A DNA stretch of 26,374 nt from Udaeobacter sp046731855 (GTDB taxonomy: Bacteria; Verrucomicrobiota; Verrucomicrobiia; Chthoniobacterales; UBA10450), in assembly GCA_046731855.1 (NCBI GenBank), contig JBKPLX010000020.1, positions 1-26,374 on the forward strand, in the 5' to 3' direction. Positions 16,122 through 22,568 of this stretch are shown here, in pieces. The notes under the pieces were generated by a model. That model saw only the letters and a list, made by a program, of their open reading frames with translations, was not told the origin of the DNA and made no database searches. Both the position numbers and the translations under genes were made by a program. Positions within the stretch are counted from its first letter, which is position 1, and the number at the start of each line of letters is the position of its first letter.

Positions 16122-16634
16122 ATGCTCTTAGACGTGACCCTGCTACGCGATTTGCAGCAGCCTGAATACATTCATGTGTTGCTCAATCCATTGCCGGTTT
16201 ATGGGTTGCTCATAGGTTTGATCGGCCTCGTACTCGCTTTGATTTTGAAGAGCCGCCGCGCTCAAATCGCAACCTTGACGCTCGTCTTCATCAGCTGCGC
16301 GTCAGCGTGGCCCGTTTACGAATTTGGTCAGCAAAGTTACGACCGTGTTTTATCGATGACTGACGAGGACGGAGGAGCCTGGCTTGATGAACACATGCAT
16401 CGGGCCGAGGAACTCATCTGGATTTTCTATGTGCTGGTCGCTTTGAGTGCAATTGCCATCGCCGTGCCAATCAAATGGCCCAGATCCTCCCTACCACTCG
16501 CTGTAGCGGTGGTTTTACTCGGGGCCGTGACCTTGGGAAGCGGTGCCTATATCGCCTATGCTGGTGGAAGAGCGCGTCATCGCGAATTTCGAAACGAACC
16601 CGCACCCCCGAAAAGATCTGAACGCGAGCGTTAA
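16122..16634 (+). CDS. 4-TM membrane protein, DUF2231-like
   Basis: A 170-aa inner-membrane protein with four predicted helices at about 25-43, 48-66, 97-116 and 122-146. A loop with DEDGGAWLDEHMHRAEE links helices 2 and 3, and a basic tail (RARHREFRN... RSERER) faces the cytoplasm. The arrangement, with His residues near helix ends, resembles DUF2231-type proteins, which are predicted to bind haem; the match is by impression only. I chose ATG 16122 because GGAGG lies 5 nt upstream; ATG 16110 would add four residues (MEAR) and overlaps that site. The gene is bracketed by two REP-like elements in opposite orientation, so it may be transcribed alone. Confidence 0.75.
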   Translation: MLLDVTLLRDLQQPEYIHVLLNPLPVYGLLIGLIGLVLALILKSRRAQIATLTLVFISCASAWPVYEFGQQSYDRVLSMTDEDGGAWLDEHMHRAEELIWIFYVLVALSAIAIAVPIKWPRSSLPLAVAVVLLGAVTLGSGAYIAYAGGRARHREFRNEPAPPKRSERER

Positions 16635-16646
16635 GAGCCGTTCAAG

Positions 16647-16796
16647 CGTTGAAGCGGCGCCACGTATCCTGTCATGTTGAGTCAAGCGAAACATCTCAGA
16701 TTGTGAGGTCGCTTTGTCGGAAGAAATGGCCAGAGATTCTTCGCTTTGCTCAGAATGACAACGACGTTTCTCTTTTAGCTCTTCAACGCTTCAACG
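16647..16796. repeat. outer inverted repeat CGTTGAAGCG bracketing REP element 2
   Basis: CGTTGAAGCG at 16647-16656 and its exact complement CGCTTCAACG at 16787-16796 enclose REP-like element 2. Each arm is partly duplicated locally (TTCAAGCGTTGAAGCG on the left, TTCAACGCTTCAACG on the right). The nesting looks like one repeat inserted inside another hairpin, or a two-layer element. Confidence 0.5.
16670..16760. repeat. REP-like inverted-repeat element 2 (opposite orientation to element 1)
   Basis: The left arm starts TGTCATGTTGAGTCAAGCG and runs to ACATCTCAGA. The right arm, read on the minus strand, is TGTCATTCTGAGCAAAGCG to GAATCTCT. Compared with element 1, the ATGT-type and ATTC-type arms have swapped sides, so the element is inverted. 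It lies immediately upstream of the APC transporter and is read through by a spurious N-terminal extension of that frame. Confidence 0.7.
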
Positions 16797-16801
16797 AACT
16801 C

Positions 16802-18223
16802 ATGAGAACCGAGCTCGATCGCGCGGAACGCAGAGTCGAAGAACAGAGCGTTGCACTGAAGAAGCCGCTCGGGCTTGGCGATCTCGTTCTGACACAGATT
16901 GTGTTTGTGGTTGGCTCAAGCTGGGTTGGCACTGCCGCAAAACTTGGAACATCGCATCTCTTTTTCTGGCTCCTCGCCATTTTACTCTTCTACATTCCGC
17001 AAGCCGCCGTGGTCATTTATCTGAGCGGACTGATGCCGTTGGAAGGTGGAATTTACCAGTGGGCAAAGCTGGCTTTTAACGAATTCACAGGTTTCATCGT
17101 TGCTTGGAATCTCTGGCTCTTATCGATCATGGTGATCGCCATGGGCGGCATGTTCATCACGACAAACATCTCGTATGCCTTGGGCGACGCAGCCGCGTGG
17201 ATGCGAGACAGTCCCTTGTGTGTCTCGCTCGTTAGTTGTGTGCTGGTAAGTGGCCTCGGCTGGACCGGCGTTCGCGGGCTATCGTTAGGCAAATGGGTGC
17301 ATAACATCGGCGGATTTGCGATGTTCCTGGTCTATGGCGCCTTGATTGTTCTGCCATTCATTAGTCTCGCTCGCGGTGATCTCGGCACATATCGCCCGCT
17401 GCAAATCGCGGCGCCCGCGATGTCGCTCTTTTATTGCTTCAATATCTTCAGCAAACTGGCAGTCGGTGGACTCAGCGGGTTTGAATACGTAGGAATTCTG
17501 GCTGGTGAAGCTCATGCACCGGCGCGCAACATTGGACGTTCCGTTATTATCGCGGCTCCGATCATCGCGCTCATGTTCGTTCTTGGAACAAGCTCGGTTC
17601 TCGCCTTCATAGGAAATAACCAAATCGATTTAATCGGCCCGGTGCCGCAGACGTTGCGGCTTGGCCTGCAGTCATTCGGTGCTGCCAGTACGATTGCCTC
17701 TGTTGGCATTCTGCTGATGACAGTACGCTCGATATCTTCGATGAGTATTCATTTCACGGGCAGCTCCCGTTTGCCAATGGTGGCCGGCTGGGACAACCTT
17801 TTGCCGGTCTGGTTTTCGCGTCTGCATCCGCGTTACAAAACACCGGTCAATTCAATCATTTTCGTCGGCGCGATCACGCTGGTGATTGCCATCTCGAGCC
17901 AGATCGGCGCGGGATTGCAGGAAGCATTTCAACTCGTGGACAACGCCGCCAATGTTTTTTACGGAATTGTTTATACAGTCATGTTCGCGATTCCAATCGT
18001 GGGCGCCGCTGCGATACGATCCGGAGCGCGCTCCTGGCTGAGACTCGCGGCCGGTTGCGGTCTCATCGTTTGTCTGCTGGCCATCTTCTTCACCATCTAT
18101 CCAATCATCGATGTGCCTAACCCGCTGCTTTTCGCCGCAAAGGTCATTGGCGTGAGTCTCGCGGCCAATCTCATCGGCGTCACTATCTTTACGCTTGGCT
18201 ACAAACGCCGCGATGCGGCCTAA
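16802..18223 (+). CDS. APC-superfamily amino-acid/polyamine transporter
   Basis: A 473-aa inner-membrane transporter with about twelve hydrophobic helices. A soluble, charged N-terminus (MRTELDRAERRVEEQSVALKK) leads into LGLGDLVLTQIVFVVGSSWVG, the first APC helix with its unwound glycine-rich centre. PLEGGIYQWAKLAFNEFTGFIVAWNLWL is the conserved helix 3 region, and the GLSGFEYVGILAGEAHAPARNIGRSV block is the helix 6/7 junction. SSRLPMVAGWDNLLPVWFSRLHPRYKTP is the typical loop before helix 9. Substrate unknown. I chose ATG 16802 because the open frame upstream to 16649 only translates the REP-like element. No Shine-Dalgarno is seen. The gene converges on cutA across a shared hairpin. Confidence 0.92.
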   Translation: MRTELDRAERRVEEQSVALKKPLGLGDLVLTQIVFVVGSSWVGTAAKLGTSHLFFWLLAILLFYIPQAAVVIYLSGLMPLEGGIYQWAKLAFNEFTGFIVAWNLWLLSIMVIAMGGMFITTNISYALGDAAAWMRDSPLCVSLVSCVLVSGLGWTGVRGLSLGKWVHNIGGFAMFLVYGALIVLPFISLARGDLGTYRPLQIAAPAMSLFYCFNIFSKLAVGGLSGFEYVGILAGEAHAPARNIGRSVIIAAPIIALMFVLGTSSVLAFIGNNQIDLIGPVPQTLRLGLQSFGAASTIASVGILLMTVRSISSMSIHFTGSSRLPMVAGWDNLLPVWFSRLHPRYKTPVNSIIFVGAITLVIAISSQIGAGLQEAFQLVDNAANVFYGIVYTVMFAIPIVGAAAIRSGARSWLRLAAGCGLIVCLLAIFFTIYPIIDVPNPLLFAAKVIGVSLAANLIGVTIFTLGYKRRDAA

Positions 18224-18251
18224 AACTCGACGACCTTAAGCCGTCGAGTTT
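18223..18251. terminator. bidirectional terminator between convergent APC and cutA genes
   Basis: AAACTCGACG (18223-18232) and CGTCGAGTTT (18242-18251) form a perfect 10-bp stem with a 9-nt loop. It overlaps both stop codons: the APC TAA (18221-18223) and the cutA TAA (complement of 18250-18252). On the minus strand the stem is followed by TTTT (AGTTTTAG), on the plus strand by TTT. It is well placed to end both transcripts. Confidence 0.8.
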
Positions 18252-18570
18252 AGCGACAGTTATCGATTACCCAGTGTAGATAATCCGGCGATCCGCTGTC
18301 GATCCTGATGAATATCAACTCGGGGACGTCGTTAGGATGAAGGGAACGCATCTTTTCCTCGAAGGTCGATTGTCGATCCTGGGTGGTCTTGAAAAACACC
18401 ATAACTTCGCCGGCGGTTTCGATCTTTTCTTTCCAGCGATAGATCGAGTGAACAGCCGGAATGATGTTCGCGCACGCGGCGAATTTTTCTTCGACTAACG
18501 TTTGCGCTATGCCACTGGCCGTCTCCGCGTCCGGAAAAGTGCTGATAGCCAGCAAAACTTGGTCCGCCAT
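18250..18570 (-). CDS. cutA: CutA1-type divalent-cation tolerance protein
   Basis: A 106-aa trimeric cytosolic protein of the CutA1 family. ISTFPDAETASGIAQTLVEEKFAACANIIPAVHSIYRWKEKIE is the conserved core, including the CxN(I/V)xP stretch and YxWKG/E-type motif. It continues with EVMVFFKTT and HPNDVPELIFIRIDSGSPDYLHWVI, the family's HPYxxPEI-like segment. Here Y is replaced by N, and the invariant HP and PE remain. The E. coli name comes from copper tolerance, but the role is unsettled. It is the last gene of a minus-strand run after mnmA and ends in the shared terminator. Confidence 0.95.
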   Translation of the reverse strand: MADQVLLAISTFPDAETASGIAQTLVEEKFAACANIIPAVHSIYRWKEKIETAGEVMVFFKTTQDRQSTFEEKMRSLHPNDVPELIFIRIDSGSPDYLHWVIDNCR

Positions 18571-18585
18571 CGGTCAGGCAAAAAC

Positions 18586-18638
18586 CGTCATTCCGAGCCC
18601 TTCGGCTTCGTTCAGGACAGGCTTCGTCGACGGATCCC
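18586..18638. repeat. third REP-like hairpin, between mnmA and cutA
   Basis: The segment starts CGTCATTCCGAGCCCTTCGG and continues CTTCGTTCAGGACAGGCTTCG to GGATCC. It contains the TCATTC-CGAG core of the other two elements but a different middle, with nested GAGCCCTTCGGCTTCG-type pairing. It fills most of the 79-nt space between the mnmA stop and the cutA start and may set 3' ends or stability for that transcript. Confidence 0.5.
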
Positions 18639-18649
18639 GTTGCATAATC

Positions 18650-19786
18650 CTACGGAAACATCGCCGGATCCTTGGACCTCGCTTCTCGCCGCTCAGGACG
18701 ATGGCCCCGGGAAATCCAACCGCCGCCAAGGACGATGTCGCCATCATAAAACACCGCTGCCTGGCCTGGCGTCACGGCCCTTTGCGGATCGTGCAGGCGC
18801 ACATGGGCGTGCCCATCTTCGAATCGCGTTAATGTAGCGTGCGTCCCTGGATGGCTGTATCGAATCTTTGCCGTGCATTCCAACTGGCTGTAGTGGGGGC
18901 CGGTTGGGGGATGCCAATTCGCTCCGTCGATCTCGAATTCATCCGTCACCAAATCATCAGCATCTCCCACAATCACGCGATTCGTCGCCGGGTCGAGATC
19001 AACCACGTAGCGCGGCTGGGGCGAACCGCCCGGCAGCCCTTTGCGCTGTCCAATCGTGAAAAGCTCGATCCCTCCATGTTCGCCCAGGAGATTTCCGGCG
19101 ACATCGTAAATTTCCCCACGATGAAACTCATTTTCGCCCAGATGCGAACGCAAAAATGCTTTGTAGTCGTTACCAGGAACGAAGCAGATTTCCTGGCTAT
19201 CGATCTTGTCGGCAACTTTCAGGCCTAACGAATGCGCGATTTCGCGGATTTGCGGCTTCGTCATCTTGCCGAGCGGAGTCAGCGCACGTCGAAGCTGCGG
19301 CTGACGCAAACTGAAAAGGAAATAGGACTGATCTTTGCGCGCGTCCAGGCCCTTTCGTAAAACGGCATGATCTCCGCGGTGTTCGATGATCGCGTAATGC
19401 CCCGTTGCGATGTAATCGCAGCCCAAAGCTGCTGCCTTGCTCCAAAGGTTGCCAAACTTGAGCTTCTCGTTGCACATCACACACGGATTTGGCGTTCGGC
19501 CAGCCTGGTATTCGCTCGAGAAATAATCAATGACCAACCGCTCAAACTGGTCGGCCTCATCAACGACGTAATGTGGAATGCCGAGGGAATGCGCCACGCT
19601 ACGCGCATCAGCGATCGCCTGGGGCCCACAACATTTGTCTTCCGCGCGCGAGATACAATCCTGCGGCCATACTTTCATGGTTACGCCGATGACTTCGTAG
19701 CCCTGCTCGCGTAACAAATATCCCGCGACGCTGGAGTCCACTCCCCCGCTCATTCCCAGTAAAACGCGGTGTCTGGCCTTGTTCAT
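18650..19786 (-). CDS. mnmA: tRNA 2-thiouridylase
   Basis: A 378-aa cytosolic enzyme that thiolates U34 of tRNA-Lys, -Glu and -Gln at position 2. The PP-loop SGGVDSSV (13-20) binds ATP. The catalytic Cys pair is present: Cys102 in NPCVMCN and Cys201 in QEICFVPG. The conserved DARKDQSYFLF and GQRKGLPGG blocks are intact, followed by the C-terminal beta-barrel tRNA-binding domain to GQAAVFYDGDIVLGGGWI. Length is normal. The ATG at 19786 lies 35 nt after the glycosylase stop, so it is likely cotranscribed with the upstream genes. tRNA-Gln(CTG) in this window is not itself a U34 substrate. Confidence 0.97.
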   Translation of the reverse strand: MNKARHRVLLGMSGGVDSSVAGYLLREQGYEVIGVTMKVWPQDCISRAEDKCCGPQAIADARSVAHSLGIPHYVVDEADQFERLVIDYFSSEYQAGRTPNPCVMCNEKLKFGNLWSKAAALGCDYIATGHYAIIEHRGDHAVLRKGLDARKDQSYFLFSLRQPQLRRALTPLGKMTKPQIREIAHSLGLKVADKIDSQEICFVPGNDYKAFLRSHLGENEFHRGEIYDVAGNLLGEHGGIELFTIGQRKGLPGGSPQPRYVVDLDPATNRVIVGDADDLVTDEFEIDGANWHPPTGPHYSQLECTAKIRYSHPGTHATLTRFEDGHAHVRLHDPQRAVTPGQAAVFYDGDIVLGGGWISRGHRPERREARSKDPAMFP

Positions 19787-19821
19787 TTAGAGCGAGGAAT
19801 TTCGATCAATCACAATTTCAG

Positions 19822-20415
19822 TCAATGGACGGGCGAGCTCTCCAGTTTCACCGCCCGGCTTACGAATGGGCTTTCGCGCAAAGTGAAACGCCATGGATAA
19901 TGCGCAGAACGCGTGATCCCGATGCGCTTGTCGGCTACCACATCCGCAGGCGTCTTTGTGTTGCGAGCGAAGCAGTATCGCCGGTCGGAACACAAATCCA
20001 TTTCATGATGACGATTGGTAATGTCGAGCGCCTGCGTGAGCTTGCCCGGTCCCGAGCAAAGACGTTTCACGTCGTCAATCCCACGACGTTTCTTCATTAA
20101 TTCGATCCCTCTCCTCGGCTCAAGCGCGCGAACCAGGACAAAACCGTTCCGGTTGCCTTTCACCAGCACGTTCAACATCCAATGCATTCCATAATTGAAA
20201 TAGACATAGGCGGCGCCGGCGTTGTTACGGTCGATAAAGCTGCGCGCGCTCGGCCGCGTAAAGGTGTGGGCGGCCTCGTCATTGATTGCCGCGTAAGCTT
20301 CCACCTCGACAACGATCCCCGAACAATCGTCCCAAATCAGTTCTGTGCCGATCAACTCCCGCGCACAGGTAAGCGGATCGCGTTTAAAAAACGATGCTTG
20401 GACAATCTTGTTCAC
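19822..20415 (-). CDS. 3-methyladenine DNA glycosylase (AAG/Mpg family)
   Basis: A 197-aa base-excision repair enzyme that removes alkylated purines. The active-site block is VVEVEAYAAINDEAAHTF (35-52): Glu39 matches the catalytic Glu125 of the human enzyme and Tyr41 its base-flipping tyrosine. YVYFNYGMHWMLNVL has the intercalating-loop Tyr and the conserved Asn, and the end of the fold is intact: LVRALEPRRGIELM, SGPGKLTQAL and the RIGITRSAHYPWRF block. It starts with GTG at 20415, 13 nt from the P1 peptidase stop, and is followed by mnmA after 35 nt. Operon membership seems clear; the reason for pairing repair and tRNA thiolation genes is not. Confidence 0.95.
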   Translation of the reverse strand: MNKIVQASFFKRDPLTCARELIGTELIWDDCSGIVVEVEAYAAINDEAAHTFTRPSARSFIDRNNAGAAYVYFNYGMHWMLNVLVKGNRNGFVLVRALEPRRGIELMKKRRGIDDVKRLCSGPGKLTQALDITNRHHEMDLCSDRRYCFARNTKTPADVVADKRIGITRSAHYPWRFTLRESPFVSRAVKLESSPVH

Positions 20416-20428
20416 GCTGCGGTGTTCC

Positions 20429-21592
20429 TCATTTGATGGATCGGCGCTCCCTCAGTATTTCCATCGTTTTATCGATTGGCAGTGCTTCGACCGTGTGCCC
20501 ATTCCCGCTCATTGTCGTTGCTCGAAATATCGAGTTGTAGATGGCTTCTTCGGTGGCTTCGATAACAGCTAGAAACAACGGCGACATCGCGTCGTTGGTT
20601 AGCAGTTCGACATTGCGCGTCGGCGGCTTTTCAGAAGTATGAATCCGTAACTGTGGTGCAGTCGAAAATGCGATCGCATAATCCCCGCTACCGTTCGAGG
20701 CAGCGCTTCCAGTGCGGGCCATGCCCGGCCAGGCCCTGGCTGCGAGCCGCCTGAGATTCCGGGCGTCGACGGGCGCATCTGTGGCGACGATTATCATGCA
20801 CGATCCGTCCGCTTTGTCTTTCGCGCTGCCTTGTTGCAGTTCGTTATGCAGGTAGTACTGACCTAATTCCCGACCAACGGGAGCGCCACCGATGGTGAGG
20901 ACACCTCCGAAATTCGTCTGTGCCAGAACCCCAACCGTGTACCCACCCAGATTCTCAGGCAGCTTTCGCGACGAAGTTCCGATTCCCCCTTTCCAACCAA
21001 ATGCCACCGTTCCAGTGCCGGCCCCGACATTTCCCTCGTCGACCGGCCCAGCCTTCGCACTCTTGATGGCGGCGAACACGTCGTCAGGTGAGATGTGACG
21101 CCCGCGAATGTCGTTCAGATATCCGTCGTTGGTTTCGCCGACCAGAGGATTAACTGAGAGAACATTCTCGTTTCCTGGCAAAGTTAGAATAAAGGTGGTC
21201 ACAGCATCTGCCACTCGTGGCACACCCGCCGTGTTTGTCAGCAGGATCGGCGTTTCGATTTCGCCCATTTCAGCGACCTGCGTAGAGCCAGTCAGTTTTC
21301 CAAAGCCATTTCCAACGAAAACCGCGCCGGGCACCTTTTCGCGGTAGAGATTACCGGAATGTGGCAGAACGGCGGTCACGCCGGTACGGACGTTTTCTCC
21401 GCGGATAATTGTCGTGTGGCCGACTTCGACCCCGGCAACATCTGTAATCGCATTAAGTCGACCAGTCGGGAGAATGCCAACCTTCAGTCCTAAGTCCGAA
21501 GCGCGAGGCCGCGAATTGGAACCTGTGCTTTGAGCGGAAACAAATGAGGCGAGCGACAAGAGAGCAACCACAGCAACAAATCTACGAGCCAT
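20429..21592 (-). CDS. P1-family (DmpA/BapA-type) aminopeptidase, exported
   Basis: A 387-aa protein with a Sec signal peptide (MARRFVAVVALLSLASFVSA, cleavage near residue 20). The mature part begins GLKVGILPTGRLNAITDVAGVEVGHTT, the P1 family opening. NTAGVPRVADAV and GNVGAGTG(T) lie in the alpha part. The self-processing site is ADGS: cleavage before Ser264 would free the N-terminal nucleophile and create two subunits, as in DmpA. MIIVATDAP follows, then FSTAP. Members cleave N-terminal amino acids, often D-Ala or beta-amino acids; specificity is not readable. It is first in the run P1, glycosylase, mnmA, cutA. TACAAT six nt before the ATG suggests a leaderless mRNA. Confidence 0.92.
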   Translation of the reverse strand: MARRFVAVVALLSLASFVSAQSTGSNSRPRASDLGLKVGILPTGRLNAITDVAGVEVGHTTIIRGENVRTGVTAVLPHSGNLYREKVPGAVFVGNGFGKLTGSTQVAEMGEIETPILLTNTAGVPRVADAVTTFILTLPGNENVLSVNPLVGETNDGYLNDIRGRHISPDDVFAAIKSAKAGPVDEGNVGAGTGTVAFGWKGGIGTSSRKLPENLGGYTVGVLAQTNFGGVLTIGGAPVGRELGQYYLHNELQQGSAKDKADGSCMIIVATDAPVDARNLRRLAARAWPGMARTGSAASNGSGDYAIAFSTAPQLRIHTSEKPPTRNVELLTNDAMSPLFLAVIEATEEAIYNSIFRATTMSGNGHTVEALPIDKTMEILRERRSIK

Positions 21593-21598
21593 TCAAAA

Positions 21599-21604
21599 AT
21601 TGTA
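21599..21604 (-). promoter_or_regulatory. -10 element (TACAAT) for the P1 peptidase operon, leaderless
   Basis: On the minus strand TACAAT matches five of six bases of the -10 consensus and is followed by TTTTGA and the ATG at 21592. A start point seven nt after the hexamer would fall on the A of the ATG. No Shine-Dalgarno is present. The -35 region 17 nt upstream is poor (TTTTAG). Confidence 0.4.
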
Positions 21605-21764
21605 CGAACAAATCTGTTCAACTAAAATTCCAAACCGTAGTAAGGCCTAGAGAATGCTTCTACAGAAACTAAGATCGGGCGGCGCGTTCGAAACAGTGGG
21701 TGTCGGCCCGCTCGGCGGACTCGGCCGGCAGCCTGTTAACGAGGCAAATCGGCGAACAACTAGC

Positions 21765-22568
21765 CTAGGAACCTGATGGCTTGTAATAAATTGGAACCTT
21801 GACGTTACTCTCGACAGGTTTGCCGTCGCGGAATGCAGGAATGAATTTTGCGCCATTGAAATCGGACAGGGCCGCCCGGCCGAAACCCAGATATGCGGGC
21901 TCCTCTGTTACGATCTGCATGTTCTTCAGATTGCCCGCAGCGTCGACCTTAAGCGCAAGTTCGACAACACCAGTCACCGCCACAGTAGTACCCGTTTCGG
22001 GATAATGTACTCCGGTGAATTTTGAGCCGGGACCAACGTACGGTTGTGGATCGATGAAATTGCTTTCCTTTTTCACTTCCTCCAGTTGTTGATTTGCAAA
22101 AATGCGCAGTCGCGGTTTGCCATTCACGGCCGCGAACGTCGCCGTACCGTAGAAAATGGCGATGACCGGTTGGTGATTTTGAATCGCGGGAACGAACTTC
22201 GCGCTTACCAGGCGTTTTAATACCTCCTGCTCCAGCAATTCCGATCCGCGCGTACCGCGATAGCAGGCACTGCGAACGACGTCACCAGTCGGTGCCACAA
22301 GACACGAGAACATGACAGCGGCATCCTTTTGACCCTTTTTAATCAGATCCGCAGTGTCGATTCTGTTTATCAGGGAATCGAGGCCCGTCCCAAGCAGTGC
22401 AGGCCGGAACTCCGGCAGGGCCGGCGTCGCTGTAGGTGACGCAGTTTTTGCCGTTTGCGACGACGCAATTTCAGCAGTGAGCAGCAAGCCAATCAGGCAA
22501 AATGTTCCGAGTCGCATGGCGGAATAGGCAAGCAAATTACGCCATTTTTGCAAGGACAACTGATTCAT
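21765..22568 (-). CDS. TonB C-terminal-domain protein, exported
   Basis: A 267-aa protein. A hydrophobic segment near residues 19-37 (RLGTFCLIGLLLTAEIASSQ) is a signal peptide or anchor, with a further Met at 18. Residues about 50-150 show a first TonB-C-like unit (VMFSCLVAPTGDVVRSACYRG...LEQEVLKRLVSAKFVPAIQNHQP). Residues about 195-262 show a second, more canonical one (GVVELALKVDAAGNLKNMQIVTEEPAYLGFGRAALSDFNGAKFIPAFRDGKPV). It lacks the Pro-rich, membrane-spanning N-terminus of classical TonB, so energy transduction is unlikely. Its start overlaps the 5'-nucleotidase gene stop by ATGA, which implies coupled translation and a shared process. Confidence 0.8.
   Translation of the reverse strand: MNQLSLQKWRNLLAYSAMRLGTFCLIGLLLTAEIASSQTAKTASPTATPALPEFRPALLGTGLDSLINRIDTADLIKKGQKDAAVMFSCLVAPTGDVVRSACYRGTRGSELLEQEVLKRLVSAKFVPAIQNHQPVIAIFYGTATFAAVNGKPRLRIFANQQLEEVKKESNFIDPQPYVGPGSKFTGVHYPETGTTVAVTGVVELALKVDAAGNLKNMQIVTEEPAYLGFGRAALSDFNGAKFIPAFRDGKPVESNVKVPIYYKPSGS

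Noticed and set aside
16649..16801. 51-residue N-terminal extension of the APC transporter
   Set aside because: It translates the REP-like element (SSETSQIV, ILRFAQND are typical repeat translations); the transporter starts at ATG 16802.
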